Origin: Laspinema sp963821735
GTDB lineage: Bacteria > Cyanobacteriota > Cyanobacteriia > Cyanobacteriales > Laspinemataceae
Assembly (NCBI GenBank): GCA_963821735.1
Contig: CAWGFK010000011.1
Coordinates: 124,001-188,000, forward strand
Reading direction: 5' to 3'
DNA: 64,000 nucleotides
Of the stretch, positions 46,636-56,886 are shown piece by piece. The notes beneath the pieces were generated by a model. That model had not been told where the DNA came from. It saw only the letters and a list, made by a program, of their open reading frames with translations, and did not search any database. Position 1 is the first letter of the stretch. The number at the start of each line of letters is the position of its first letter. Both the position numbers and the translations under genes were made by a program.

Positions 46636-47569
46636 CTATCCTTCAACTGCGATCGCCTGACCTTTTTTCCGGGACCGACTGCCTGCAAAAGTCAACCCTA
46701 AAGCCAATAACCCCAGCATAGTAGAAGGTTCCGGCACTGAAACGTCCCCGTCATCCGGAACACTTGCTACAGCAAACTCACCCAATAATGCCACCCCATC
46801 ATTCGCACATTCTGCGAACAAAGTCGCCACAAATTCACCCACCGGCATTAAAGACTTATCAAAACTAAACCCGAAGGTATGAGTTCCCGTCGCCGAGAAG
46901 TTACCGAAATCCAACCCTAACCCGGTGAAATCACTGATGAGATTAATTCCACCCAACAAATTCCCTGTCTTAATCGAGTTCAGAACCGTATGAGTTCCAG
47001 TAATTTGACCTGCAAAGTAGGAGTCATTGTAAGCCAAGTCACCCATAGAAGCGCTGCCACCTAGATTATTAACTGTGTTCCTGTGGTGTGTTAAATTGTT
47101 AAATCCAGAGTTTGTACTCGTCACATTTTTGAGCGTCACATTATCATAAACCCCAACGCTGCTCACCCCAGAATCGCTATCTTCAGTAAACCGGATGCCA
47201 AATAGATTGCCACTGGCATTGGCGGTTTGCAAATTCTGACCGGAAAAGTTGAAAATTAAATCACCCCAACCAATATGACCATCTGCTGCACCACCAGACG
47301 TGGCTCCCGTAATCGGCAGATTGGCGTTAATCGCTACAAAAATACTATTGTTTTGGGTATCCTCTTTAACAGCCATCCCATACATTTCGTATGTACTGTC
47401 TAGCCCCAACAGTATTCCCGTTTTGCACCCCATCGTTAAACGAATCAATGGCGTAGTTCCAGCCATTATGAAGCGTCCCGGCATTGGCTTGGGTTGCAGT
47501 AACCCCCATCAAACAAACGGTAGCAGTAGCGGTTCCTAAGATTGTGTTGAATAGAGTTGCTTTCATCAT
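46636..47569 (-). CDS. PEP-CTERM exosortase-dependent surface protein, one-base frameshift
   Basis: The start is at 47569 (MMKATLFNTILGTATATVCL, signal peptide ending TQANAG) with GAGGGG upstream. The first frame reads GWNYAIDSFNDGVQNG and derails after NTVG. The second continues from LDSTYEMYGMAVKED to the sorting signal VPEPSTMLGLLALGL plus basic SRSRKK. Dropping one G from the G4 run near 47405 joins them (about 310 residues). Blocks such as IGWGDLIFNFSG, SMGDLAYND and SFDKSLMPVGEFVATLFAEC resemble the XDD-type exosortase-dependent proteins. It is probably cell-surface or matrix material. No exosortase gene is in the window. Confidence 0.82.
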
Positions 47570-48160
47570 GGTCCCCTCGTCACTGGTGTGAAACTTTTAT
47601 TCTGATACTCCCAATCGTATGAACTTTTTTGGGGAAAGACAAGTCTTTTTTTTAAAGCTTGAGTAAAGAAAGTTCCTACAATATCCCCCCATAGGGGTTA
47701 TTTGAAGACTGGGGGATTAGGTCACTCTAATTCATTAAGTTTAAATAGTCCGTATATTCACGTAAAGATTCACCAACCGAGGTGAGTTAGGGGGGTAAAT
47801 CTTTTTTATTTCCAGAGCTTGATTAAGTGAGGATACGCAACAACTCAGTGAGTAGAAACTTTATAAATCATTTGAATTAGGCAGGAAACAGAGGGGCTCT
47901 CTTCCCCGATTTTTGAGATTACCTTACAAGTTGATAGAGGTTCCGACTGTGTAGTTATAAAACAAATTCAGGATTTCAAGTTGATTGAATCTTGAGAAGT
48001 CAGGGCTTTTAAAAGATATAAATCGGGATTAATTCGCAAAATTCTCAGGATAGGGCCGGGGGAATCCGGGTGAAGCAGCGGCGATCGGGGGCCAGGTGAA
48101 GCGGAAACACCCCAAGCAAGGTACAATGCACAATTTGACGTCGCGCAGCTACTGGATGAA
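47570..48160. other. Divergent intergenic region between PEP-CTERM gene and menB
   Basis: About 590 bp with AT-rich stretches and no gene, strong hairpin or known repeat that I can support. It must hold promoters for both flanking genes. Confidence 0.45.
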
Positions 48161-48994
48161 ATGCAAATCAACTGGCAAACCGCTAAAACTTACGAAGATA
48201 TCCTCTATGAAAAAACCGATGGGATTGCCAAAATTACCATCAACCGGCCCCACAAGCGGAATGCCTTCCGTCCGAAAACGGTGTTTGAACTGTATGATGC
48301 CTTTTCTAATGCGCGGGAAGATAGTCGCATTGGGGTAGTGTTACTTACCGGCGCGGGACCTCATACCGATGGCAAATATGCGTTTTGTTCCGGTGGGGAC
48401 CAAAGTGTGCGGGGGGAAGCGGGATATATCGATGAGGCGGGAGTTCCCCGTTTAAATGTCCTGGACTTACAGCGGTTAATTCGGTCCATGCCGAAAGTGG
48501 TGATTGCCTTAGTTGCCGGATATGCCATCGGGGGGGGTCATGTTTTGCACCTGATTTGTGATTTAACCCTAGCAGCAGAGAATGCCATTTTTGGGCAAAC
48601 GGGACCAAAAGTGGGCAGTTTTGATGGGGGTTTTGGGGCCAGTTATCTGGCGCGAATCGTGGGTCAAAAGAAGGCGCGGGAAATCTGGTTTCTCTGTCGG
48701 CAATATAATGCCACCCAAGCGTTGGAGATGGGGTTGGTGAATGCGGTGGTGCCGGTGGAACAACTGGAGGCGGAGGGGGTGACTTGGGCGAATGAAATTT
48801 TAGAGAAAAGCCCGATCGCCATTCGCTGTCTGAAAGCTGCCTTTAATGCCGATTGCGATGGTCAAGCTGGGTTACAGGAACTGGCGGGGAATGCCACGAT
48901 GTTGTACTACATGACCGAGGAAGGAGCGGAAGGAAAACAAGCCTTTTTAGAAAAAAGGCAACCGGATTTTCGTCAGTATCCCTGGTTGCCATAA
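48161..48994 (+). CDS. menB: 1,4-dihydroxy-2-naphthoyl-CoA synthase
   Basis: The 277-residue crotonase-fold protein performs ring closure of o-succinylbenzoyl-CoA in phylloquinone (vitamin K1) synthesis, the photosystem I quinone. Motifs: ITINRPHKRNAFRPKTV, the oxyanion segment FCSGGDQSVRGEAGY, YAIGGGHVLHLICDLTLAA, FGQTGPKVGSFDGGFGASYL and the end QPDFRQYPWLP. Intact. Other men genes are not nearby. Confidence 0.97.
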   Translation: MQINWQTAKTYEDILYEKTDGIAKITINRPHKRNAFRPKTVFELYDAFSNAREDSRIGVVLLTGAGPHTDGKYAFCSGGDQSVRGEAGYIDEAGVPRLNVLDLQRLIRSMPKVVIALVAGYAIGGGHVLHLICDLTLAAENAIFGQTGPKVGSFDGGFGASYLARIVGQKKAREIWFLCRQYNATQALEMGLVNAVVPVEQLEAEGVTWANEILEKSPIAIRCLKAAFNADCDGQAGLQELAGNATMLYYMTEEGAEGKQAFLEKRQPDFRQYPWLP

Positions 48995-49036
48995 TTTTTA
49001 AATTGCCTCAGATCATTCACTGCCCTTGAATCATGC

Positions 49037-49066
49037 AACCCGGTTGGATTTCCAAGCCGGGTTTTT
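49037..49066 (+). terminator. Terminator of menB
   Basis: AACCCGGTTGG pairs with CCAAGCCGGGTT (one bulge) around ATTT, then TTT. It lies 43 bp after the stop. Confidence 0.65.
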
Positions 49067-49218
49067 ACCCCTGATGTTTAAAAGTTGCGATCGCGATCGC
49101 TTGTGGAGTTTAACCCCAGAAACGAGATTTGCTGAGTAATTCTACTGAGCGATTTAACCCAATAATGCGGTCGTTTAACTTTTATTAAATGAACGTGAAT
49201 GTCAAATTTTTTGTAACT

Positions 49219-49560
49219 TTAGCTCACTGAGAGAAAATGCTCTCCGTTATCCGGTTGATTGAGGTGGGTAGAGACAACCACCGAGTCGGTTTCAGCCTTG
49301 TGTCGCTCTGCTGAAGGCTGGTGGAATGCCCGTTCTAGGGATAAAGTCCCTTCCACCCGGAGTCGTTGGTCTTCCAAGACGATCTGATCGGGTTTAATAT
49401 CTTCCCACGAAGGAGCAAAGGGAGGTAAAGCTAACGAACAAGCTTTCCAGCCTCCACGAACCAGTACACCGAGTTGTTGGCAGTTTCCACCCCGGCGGCC
49501 TTCAGGGGTAAAGAACCGACAATGGCGACAGGCTGACGATTGGCAATTTGAGGTCTTCAT
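49219..49560 (-). CDS. Conserved cyanobacterial Cys-rich small protein
   Basis: The 113-residue protein starts MKTSNCQSSACRHCRFFTPE; an earlier Met lies eight codons upstream. Cysteines in CQSSACRHC, GNCQQLGV and GWKACSLALPPFAPSW could bind zinc or iron-sulfur. I recognise the pattern as a small conserved cyanobacterial protein with no known function. The rest is polar. Confidence 0.7.
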   Translation of the reverse strand: MKTSNCQSSACRHCRFFTPEGRRGGNCQQLGVLVRGGWKACSLALPPFAPSWEDIKPDQIVLEDQRLRVEGTLSLERAFHQPSAERHKAETDSVVVSTHLNQPDNGEHFLSVS

Positions 49561-50070
49561 TATGGGTGCTTGGGGGACAATCAAATGATGCTTCTATTAT
49601 GATGTAAGGTGATTTTACCCAAGAAAGGCATCAAGCCTTTATCCCGTATAGGTTTAAGCGATCCCCAAGGAAAATTCACCTTAATAATTTCTTTATTATT
49701 CTGTAAGAAATAGCAACAATTCAGTTAAGTAACAACTCATCTTGAAACGGGCTAACTGGATGACTTCAAGTCGAAAATTTATGGGGATCAACATTTTAAC
49801 CAGTCATTCCCCTCCCTGACAAGGGGAGATTTCGCAGAAGATAGCCTCCATAAATGCCGAGAGTTTGCCTTGTAAGTCAGTATTTGGTGGTCCCAAATCG
49901 AAATCAGTCACGGCACTCCAGACAGAGATTTCAGGGAGATGTTTGCAATGGAGGTGGGGGGATGGGTAATCCCGAAAGGCGATGCTGAGGGGTTGGGCTG
50001 GCTCCTCTAAAACTCTGGAAAACCCTCAAGGAGGATTTGGATTGCCTTCAGGAAAGACCACCGATCGCCC
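49561..50070. other. Intergenic region, nothing recognised
   Basis: About 510 bp between two minus-strand genes. No repeat family, hairpin or coding potential that I can support. Confidence 0.45.
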
Positions 50071-50633
50071 CTACCCTGACCACTGTTTCGCAGCACACAG
50101 AGCGCAAACCGACCAGCGATCGAGTTCCCCGGGAGGCGTGGGACAACCACAATGAGGACAAAGGGGCAATCCCAGCGACTGGGCTTGCACCCCGGCAGCC
50201 CAACGCTCAAAAGTTCCTTGAGCATTCTCAACCTTAGAACCCTTCGCAGTTACGGTATCAGCACTCAACTCAGCCAGCCGAGAAGGATGATCCTGCCAAA
50301 GGATTTCTTGATCCGCCAAATCTGGACATTTCACATCAGATTTAGACCAATCCTTGGGAGAAAAGCGAATATCGGCGATCGCCTCAGAGCGCCCCACATT
50401 TAACCGTTGCAAAATCCGTCGGCGCTCAAACATCAGGTTTTGCGCCAAGCCGCGCTCGAAGTCGCCACCCGCAGCACCCCCCGTTCCACCGCCAAAGGAC
50501 GGGTATGTTGATTAATTTTCGGTCCGACGGCGATCGCCCAAGATTCAACCAACTGCTGATATTCCCGTTGCTGTTGTCCCAGGGTCTGAGCCGCCAGAGC
50601 GCCTAAAATATGATCCAGAGAGTTAAAAGCCAT
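50071..50633 (-). CDS. DUF721/DciA-like protein, one-base frameshift
   Basis: The start is MAFNSLDHILGALAAQTLGQ (ATG 50633). The KH-like DUF721 domain (QQLVESWAIAVGPKINQHTR, ERGVLRVATSSAAW) derails at AAW and continues in the next frame as AQNLMFERRRILQRLN. One missing G in TTGG(G)CGC near 50449 explains it. A C-terminal two-Cys-pair knuckle (CPHCGCPTPPGE and CALCAAKQW) is typical of the cyanobacterial form. DUF721 proteins related to DciA help load the replicative helicase DnaB. Restored length is about 187 residues. Confidence 0.82.
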
Positions 50634-50810
50634 CGAGTCAAACTCAACATTGAAGTGAAACATTTAAAATAGGGTGCAACAGTACAGTCTGTGACTCTTG
50701 CCATGCCTCCTATTATAGGGATGGGTATCAGGCAGAGTCAGACAAACTCCCTATCGTCAGGGAGCCACCCACAAGGCGAAATCATCACGAAATCACACAG
50801 GAGAGACGGC

Positions 50811-52252
50811 ATGAGCGAACGGTCCCCCCAGGCGAGTCGAGCCCCAGTTTCCCCAGATCAGGGATTAAAACCGGCATTAGCCGCAGTGTTAGAAAGTTTA
50901 GACGTCAAACTAGAGTCAGAATTAACCCGCTATCGACGACAAAAACGGGGTGATGCCGTGCAACCGTCCTACTCCGGGAATGGGTTGACCCCCCCTCAAA
51001 AAACCGCAGTGGATTTAATTACCCTGTCCCCCAGTAGCACGCCACCCCAGCAGTCTCCCGCCTTAGAACTGCCCAGCGCTCAGACATTGAAATTCGAGGC
51101 CCTCAAACCGATGCCCGGACCTGATGCGCCAAAAACGCCAAGTGCTGCGGTTAACGGGAGTCAGAATCAGCCTTTGAATATTCCAGCGATCGCCACCTCT
51201 GGGGATAACGGTAACGGAGCCTCCACAGACGATCCCGGAACCGCCAATGGCACCGGCTTATCTACAGAAAGCCCCGGTGCGATCGTCGGACCGACTCAGG
51301 GAACTAACCCCCAGGATCCCAATGAATATCTCGACTCTTCAGAAAAATTAGTCAGTAGTTTAGATCGAGAAAATGCCAAAAAGCTGGCTGAACTGCGGGC
51401 TAGACGAAAAACTCGGTCCCAAAATAGCTTCCTGAGTCCCTTGGGAATTGGGTCAATGCTGTTATTTGTGGCAGCAAGTGCCACCTTAGTTTATGTCGTG
51501 ACTCAGATGGGAGAGGGTGAAAACCCAGGCACTCGGCAACAAGCCAATAGCGGCAGAAATGCGAATAGTCAGGTATCTGAGCCTCCCTTGAGCAATGAAG
51601 GCGGGAGAATTACCCCGGATTTAACCAATTCCCAGTTTAAACCCTTGGATTTAGGGAATCTGGGAACCCTGGAGGAAAAACCGCCGGTTGCAGTTCCAGC
51701 CCCCAGTCCTCAAGGGTCAGTCCCGGCACAGACAGGGGCAGTCGCCCCAACGGTGACTCCCAACCCCGCCCCCGGTACTCCGGCCCCAACTTCCCCCGGA
51801 TTGAGCAATCTGACCACCGATTATCTGGCGGGATCCGGACAGCCTACTGTGACTCCACCGGCCACCGGAACCGCCCCCACGGTCACTCCGAATGCAGGGA
51901 CGGGAGCGCACCGGCAGCACCGGCAGGCCACCGGCAGCACCGGCAGCACCGGCAGCACCGGGCAGCACCGGCAGCACCGGGAACACCGGGAGCAACGGCA
52001 GCAACGGGAACACCGGCGACGACTACCGGGGTGAGTCCGGCGTCATTCCCCGGGTTTTACTATGTGGTGATGGATTATCAGAATGATGAGAGCCTCTGGA
52101 AAGCCAGAGAAGTCGTCCCCGATGCCTACCTGCGGGAGTATCCCATTGGGGTGAAGATTCAGGTTGCAGCCTTTGAAGATCAAGCCTCAGCTCAAGCAAT
52201 GGTGGAACAAATGAAGAAGCAAGGGATAACCGGACAAATTTATAAGCCTTAA
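50811..52252 (+). CDS. Single-pass membrane protein with SPOR-like C-terminus, frameshifted in a GC-rich linker
   Basis: ATG 50811 (MSERSPQASRAPVSPD) follows CAGGAGAG at good spacing, so it is preferred to the start 120 bp upstream. About 240 polar, Pro/Ser-rich residues lead to one membrane segment (GIGSMLLFVAASATLVYVV). An Ala/Pro/Thr-rich linker follows, where the frame changes inside short repeats (51903-52015). The last 70 residues, in another frame, read SFPGFYYVVMDYQNDESLWK and VQVAAFEDQASAQAMVEQM-like text, as in SPOR or related envelope domains. In that frame the linker reads as AAPAAPGTPGATAATGTP. An envelope role is likely. Confidence 0.75.
51903..52015. repeat. GC-rich CAGCACCGG micro-repeat
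   Basis: Degenerate nine-base units (GGCAGCACC, later GGGAACACC and GGCAGCAAC) in the linker of the membrane-protein gene. Extra bases in two units shift the reading frame. Confidence 0.85.
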
Positions 52253-52496
52253 GGGATAGACTCCACAGGGTTAGAGACTGCGATAGCATAGGATTAGGGT
52301 TCGTACCCGGTCCGCACCAGGCAGGATGTGAGCACTAGACTCTAGGCGATCGCCCCTTGGGGGAAGGTGGGTTTAAAAAATTACCAGCCCTCAGTCACGG
52401 GATAAACAGCGATCGCCTTCTTGGGAAAACCCTGACATTTTAGCCTGAGACCTGGGGCGAGCTTAAACGCACGATGCAACTGATATGGAGTCCGTT

Positions 52497-53252
52497 ATGG
52501 GATTGTTTGACCGAATCATGAGGGTGATTCGCGCCAATATTAATAGTCTAATTAATAAAGCTGAAGACCCTGAAAAGATTCTCGAACAGACGATGATTGA
52601 GATGCAGGAGGATTTGATCCAACTGCGACAAGCTGTAGCGGTGGCGATCGCCACCCAAAAACGCACCGAGCGTCAGTACAGCCAAGCTCAGTCCACCGCT
52701 GACGAATGGTATCGACGGGCGCAGTTGGCCTTGCAGAAGGGGGATGAAAACCTCGCCCGCGAAGCCCTGACCCGTCGTAAATCCTACCAAGATACGGCGA
52801 CGGGCATGAAAGCACAGATCGACCAACAAACCGGAGTGGTGGAACAGCTCAAGCAAAATATGCGGGCTTTAGAAGGTAAAATCGTCGAAGCGAGGACAAA
52901 AAAAGACCTTTATATTGCCCGTGCGCGCTCCGCCCAGGCATCCGAGCGACTCAATGAGATGCTCGGGAACGTCGGGACTGGGAATGCAATGGCAGCTTTT
53001 GAGCGCATGGAAGAAAAAGTCATGCAACTCGAAGCGCGATCGGAGGCAGTCGCCTCTCTCGGTGGCGATGACCTAGAAAAAAAATTTGCTTCCCTAGAAT
53101 CCGGGGGTGAGGTAGACGAGGAATTAACGGCACTGAAAGCGCAAATCAGCGGGAGCAACCCCGCTCGTCCTGAACTTCAGCCCGTCTATGCTCCCTCAGA
53201 TCCCGAAATAGAAGGAGAACTCCAAAAACTCCGCGATCGCATGGAGGAGTAA
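52497..53252 (+). CDS. vipp1: Vipp1/IM30 (PspA family), paralog 1
   Basis: The 251-residue protein starts MGLFDRIMRVIRANINSLI; GGAG just upstream decides this ATG over the one 12 bp earlier. The amphipathic N-terminal helix, EDPEKILEQTMIEMQEDLIQ and the long coiled coil (QLALQKGDENLAREAL, MAAFERMEEKVMQLEARSEA) define the family. A C-terminal extension (DPEIEGELQKLRDRMEE) marks Vipp1 rather than PspA. Vipp1 assembles ESCRT-III-like rings that maintain thylakoid membranes. A second copy lies 510 bp downstream. Confidence 0.94.
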   Translation: MGLFDRIMRVIRANINSLINKAEDPEKILEQTMIEMQEDLIQLRQAVAVAIATQKRTERQYSQAQSTADEWYRRAQLALQKGDENLAREALTRRKSYQDTATGMKAQIDQQTGVVEQLKQNMRALEGKIVEARTKKDLYIARARSAQASERLNEMLGNVGTGNAMAAFERMEEKVMQLEARSEAVASLGGDDLEKKFASLESGGEVDEELTALKAQISGSNPARPELQPVYAPSDPEIEGELQKLRDRMEE

Positions 53253-53762
53253 CCCGGGGGATGGGGTTTCTTCTCCATTGCTCCTTAAGGAGCAACCTCC
53301 CACTAAGCTGCCTCCGGTTAAGCCCTCAATTTAGGGTGAATGTGCCAGAAATCCGTTCCGTTGCTTCCCGTCAAAATTGATAATTCTGTGAATTGGCAAG
53401 TGCTCATGAGCGAGCAAAACTTTAAGCCTTACCCTTTAAAATAGGAATAGGAATTAAACCCACTTACAAAAACTTCCCTGAATCAGTGCCTTCGGAGTCA
53501 ATATTCCAGGGGGTCCATCCACCCAAAAATATATCGGGATGTAGCGAGAAAGCGGATGAAGTTTTTACACTAGATTCATCAAGTGAGTCTTTGGTATTCG
53601 ATCGCCGCAGTCACCTTCTGTCTCCGGCTGACACCGAGTACCATCAAAGGAGATGGAATGGGTGAGGACCGTTGCCACCCAATCAATCAACAGCGAGGAT
53701 CTCAGGCCAGCAGCCTGTCCATAACAACCTACCTTGTAAACCCGAAAAGGAAAAATAGCATC
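53253..53762. other. Intergenic region between vipp1 paralogs
   Basis: About 510 bp. An AT-rich TTTAAAATAGG near 53433 could be a -10-like element, so paralog 2 may have its own promoter. No gene or repeat family recognised. Confidence 0.4.
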
Positions 53763-54527
53763 ATGGGATTGTTCGATCGCATTAGCCGAGTTGTCAGAGC
53801 CAATCTTAACGATATAGTCAGCAAAGCGGAAGACCCAGAAAAAGTCCTAGAGCAATCTATTATCGATATGCAGGAAGACTTGGTGCAGTTGCGCCAAGCC
53901 GTCGCTAGTTCCATTGCTAACCAAAAACGCACTCAGAAACAGTACGAGCAGGCCAACAACGAAGCCAATACCTGGCAAAGTCGCGCCCAACTCGCCCTCC
54001 AAAAAGGGGATGAAAATCTCGCCCGCGAAGCCCTCGTTCGCAAAAAATCCAACGCTGAAACCGCTGCCATGTTAAAAGCCCAACTCGATGGGCAGTTAAC
54101 TCAGGTGGATAACCTCAAGCGTAATTTAATCGGTTTGGAAAGCAAGATTTCTGAAGCGAAAACCAAGAAAAATATGCTCAAAGCTCGGGCGCAAGCAGCC
54201 AAGGCGAACGAACAGCTTCAAAATACCCTCGGTTCCATCAATACGGGTGGCTCAATGGCAGCATTCGAGCGGATGGAAGAAAAGGTGCTGCAAATGGAAG
54301 CCCGTTCTCAAGCAGCTTATGAAATTGGTGGCACGAATCTGGAAAGTCAGTTCGCGCAATTGGAGGCGGGAAGTGATGTGGATGATGAACTCTCAGCCAT
54401 GAAAGCTCAACTCACCGGCGCATCTCCGGCTCAAAGTCAACTCCCCAGCGCCGGAGAAAGCAGCGCTCCCAAATCCGCTGTGGATGATGAATTGGAACAG
54501 TTGCGATCGCAACTCAATGACGGTTAA
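53763..54527 (+). CDS. Vipp1/IM30 (PspA family), paralog 2
   Basis: The 254-residue protein starts MGLFDRISRVVRANLNDIVS; a 60-residue upstream open extension is not family-like. It is closely similar to paralog 1 throughout (EDPEKVLEQSIIDMQEDLVQ, MAAFERMEEKVLQMEARSQA) and also has the C-terminal helix (VDDELEQLRSQLNDG), so both look Vipp1-type. A strong terminator follows. The copies have diverged enough to have separate roles. Confidence 0.93.
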   Translation: MGLFDRISRVVRANLNDIVSKAEDPEKVLEQSIIDMQEDLVQLRQAVASSIANQKRTQKQYEQANNEANTWQSRAQLALQKGDENLAREALVRKKSNAETAAMLKAQLDGQLTQVDNLKRNLIGLESKISEAKTKKNMLKARAQAAKANEQLQNTLGSINTGGSMAAFERMEEKVLQMEARSQAAYEIGGTNLESQFAQLEAGSDVDDELSAMKAQLTGASPAQSQLPSAGESSAPKSAVDDELEQLRSQLNDG

Positions 54528-54544
54528 CTCACCCCTTTGATTTT

Positions 54545-54630
54545 CCACAACTCCCTGATGTTCATCAGTTGGCTTGTCTTTCCTTCTTTCTGACTAAGGC
54601 GGCCCTCTACCCAGGGAGTTGTGGTTTTTT
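54545..54630 (+). terminator. Long-stem terminator after vipp1 paralog 2
   Basis: CCACAACTCCCT (54545-54556) pairs perfectly with AGGGAGTTGTGG (54613-54624), followed by six T. The 56-base loop contains a smaller hairpin (CTGATG-TT-CATCAG, partly overlapping). Confidence 0.8.
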
Positions 54631-54767
54631 CTATAAATCCCCCATCCCCCCAATCTCCCCCATCCCCCCAGTGACTACCCTGCTGTAAAATAATCACAGT
54701 TTAATAACATTGAGCGATCGCCACTCCGGGACGATCGCCAAGTACCTGATATTTGAAAGCGGTGGGC

Positions 54768-55091
54768 ATGAGTAGCATTATCAAAGTCACAGATACTGAG
54801 TTTGGAACCGAAGTAGAACAAGCCACAACCCCAGTATTGGCCTATTTTTGGGCCAGTTGGTGTGGGCCTTGCCGATTGGTCTCTCCCTATATAGACTGGG
54901 CAGCATCAGAATATGGCGATCGCCTCAAAGTCCTTAAGCTAGAAGTCGATCCCAATCCTGAATCGGTGAAAAAGTGCGGCGTTGAAGGCGTACCGGCAAT
55001 CCGAGTGTTTAAAGACGGGGCGATCGTGGAATCCTTTGAGGGAGCCATTACCAAACAGGCATTAGCCACCCTGATCGACGCCCATCTCTAA
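54768..55091 (+). CDS. Thioredoxin-family protein
   Basis: The 107-residue protein starts MSSIIKVTDTEFGTEVEQA. The active site is WASWCGPCRLVSP (CGPC) and the cis-proline loop VEGVPAIRVF. It is a cytoplasmic thiol-disulfide reductant. It is slightly divergent (YIDWAASEYGDRLKV), as in cyanobacterial TrxB-like forms. The aminotransferase gene follows after a repeat. Confidence 0.9.
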   Translation: MSSIIKVTDTEFGTEVEQATTPVLAYFWASWCGPCRLVSPYIDWAASEYGDRLKVLKLEVDPNPESVKKCGVEGVPAIRVFKDGAIVESFEGAITKQALATLIDAHL

Positions 55092-55147
55092 AAACTGATT
55101 GAAATTCCCTAACCGGACTCACCCCTGGAGACCTATTTTATGATGAG

Positions 55148-55201
55148 AGCCTGCGTAGGCAGGCTTTGTTAGTATAGCCCCACCCTTGAGGGTGCGGGTT
55201 T
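55148..55201 (+). repeat. Dispersed two-hairpin repeat, family A, copy 8
   Basis: AGCCTGCGTAGGCAGGCT, then TTTGTTAGTATAGCCCC and ACCCTTGAGGGTGCGGGTT. It lies between the thioredoxin and aminotransferase genes. Confidence 0.8.
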
Positions 55202-55267
55202 AGCAGATCCAGGTAAACCGGATTCCGTATCCGTTGCACTCCATCAGCTTCTCACCCGTTAACCATC

Positions 55268-56440
55268 ATGCAGTTTGCTAACCGTTTAGAACCCCTGCGT
55301 TCCAATGTCTTTGCGGATATGGATAACGCTAAAGCTAAGGCAAAAGCCGCAGGATTGAAGGTCATTGATTTATCCTTGGGGTCCTCGGACCTCCCCCCAG
55401 CACCCCATATCGTTGAGGCGATCGCCTCTTCTTTACCCGATCGCAACTCTCACGGCTATGTCCTGTTTCACCGCACCCAAGCTTTTCGCGAAGCTGCCGC
55501 CCGGTGGTACCATCAACGCTATGGCATTGCCGTAGACCCCCAAACTGAAGTCCTAGCCTTAATTGGCTCCCAGGAAGGCACCGCTCATTTACCCTTAGCC
55601 GTTTTAAATCCGGGAGATTTTGCCCTCCTCATGGATCCGGGCTATCCCTCCCATGCCGGTGGGGTGTACTTAGCCAGTGGTCAAATTTATGGGATGCCTC
55701 TGCGGGAAGAAAACGGATTTCTGCCCGTTTTTGAGGAAATTCCCCCAGCGGTTCTCAACCAAGCGCGGATGATGGTTCTCAGCTATCCTCACAACCCCAC
55801 CACCGCGACTGCTCCCCTGTCGTTTTTCCAAGAAGCGGTTGCCTTTTGTCAGCAGCATCAGTTAGTCCTGGTGCATGACTTTCCCTACGCCGACTTAGTA
55901 TTTGATGCCCAGATTTCCGTTCCCTCCGTCCTGCAAGCGGACCCGGAAAAAACCGTTTCCATCGAGTTTTTTACCTTGTCCAAATCCTATAATATGGGCG
56001 GATTACGGGTGGGGTATGCCATTGGCAATCCCGAACTGATTAAAGCCCTGCGGCAAGTTAAGGCGGCAGTGGATTTCAACCAATATCAAGGCATTCTCAA
56101 CGGGGCGATCGCTGCCCTCACAGGTCCCCAAGACACCGTAGGCGAAATGACCAGCATCTTCCGCAACCGTCGGGATGCTTTCGTCAACGCCCTCCATCGC
56201 ATCGGCTGGCAAGTGCCGATGCCCGAGTCTACCATGTATGTCTGGGCCAAACTCCCCGAACAGTGGGCCAACAATTCCATCGGCTTTTGTACCCAAATGG
56301 TGGAAAAAACTGGCATCGCCGCTTCTCCCGGTTCCGGGTTTGGCAAAATGGGTGAAGGGTATGTGCGCTTTGCCTTAGTTTGGGATCCGCCCGTGTTAGA
56401 AGAAGCAGTGGAACGAATTGCCGAGTTTTTGAATTCATAA
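55268..56440 (+). CDS. PLP-dependent class I/II aminotransferase (LL-DAP/aspartate type)
   Basis: The 390-residue protein has fold-type I PLP-enzyme motifs: DLSLGSSDLPPAPHIVEAI, IGSQEGTAHLPLAVLNPGD, YPHNPTTATAP (Asn of the PLP site), VHDFPYADLVFD (Asp-x-x-Tyr) and the Schiff-base Lys in FFTLSKSYNMGGLRVGYAIG. It resembles aminotransferases annotated as LL-diaminopimelate or aspartate aminotransferase. The exact substrate is not decided by sequence. Full length, with its own terminator. Confidence 0.9.
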   Translation: MQFANRLEPLRSNVFADMDNAKAKAKAAGLKVIDLSLGSSDLPPAPHIVEAIASSLPDRNSHGYVLFHRTQAFREAAARWYHQRYGIAVDPQTEVLALIGSQEGTAHLPLAVLNPGDFALLMDPGYPSHAGGVYLASGQIYGMPLREENGFLPVFEEIPPAVLNQARMMVLSYPHNPTTATAPLSFFQEAVAFCQQHQLVLVHDFPYADLVFDAQISVPSVLQADPEKTVSIEFFTLSKSYNMGGLRVGYAIGNPELIKALRQVKAAVDFNQYQGILNGAIAALTGPQDTVGEMTSIFRNRRDAFVNALHRIGWQVPMPESTMYVWAKLPEQWANNSIGFCTQMVEKTGIAASPGSGFGKMGEGYVRFALVWDPPVLEEAVERIAEFLNS

Positions 56441-56465
56441 TTTTACCGAGTCCCACAATCTGGCA

Positions 56466-56501
56466 AAACAACCGATGAGCGCGTCTTATCGGTTGTTTTT
56501 T
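56466..56501 (+). terminator. Terminator of the aminotransferase gene
   Basis: AAACAACCGAT pairs with ATCGGTTGTTT around an 11-base loop, then a T run, 26 bases after the stop. Confidence 0.85.
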
Positions 56502-56886
56502 ACAAAAGCCACACCAGGAGAAAACTTGAGTAAAATTTCTGAGCTGAAACCGCCTAAGTTTAGGAACTCTTTACACAAACTTTACGAGACTCCACGATAA
56601 CTTTATGGAAAGTTAGAGGGGAGGGGGATAAGATCAGGGCAGGTTGTCAGAAATTCTATCTGTTATTAATAAACCTTAAAGTTGAGACCCTCTTAAGGTA
56701 TAGAGGGCGGCAGCCAGACCTAACCCTGGGGCAATATATGGACTCAACAAGTTCTAAATGATCGTGCCTTTAACGTGATAGCGATCGCACCATCTCAGGA
56801 AATTCCGAGATTTAATGAGACATCCGCAACACTCAGCGGATTCACAAACCTAAACCCACTTGCACATTCTTACGGAGACCCCAATC
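56502..56886. other. Leader region of the second PEP-CTERM gene
   Basis: About 385 bp with no gene or repeat recognised. GGAG nine bases before ATG 56887 is the ribosome binding site. Confidence 0.45.

Noticed and set aside
50071..50448. Separate small zinc-ribbon protein
   Set aside because: Its N-terminus continues the DUF721 domain of the adjacent frame; one missing G explains the split.
53583..53762. 60-residue N-terminal extension of the second Vipp1 paralog
   Set aside because: It does not resemble any family member; the family begins at MGLFDR, preceded here by a purine-rich site.
54640..54675. C-rich tract CCCCCATCCCCCCAATCTCC as a third copy of the long GA/TC element
   Set aside because: Only one arm is present; there is no core, palindrome or opposite arm.
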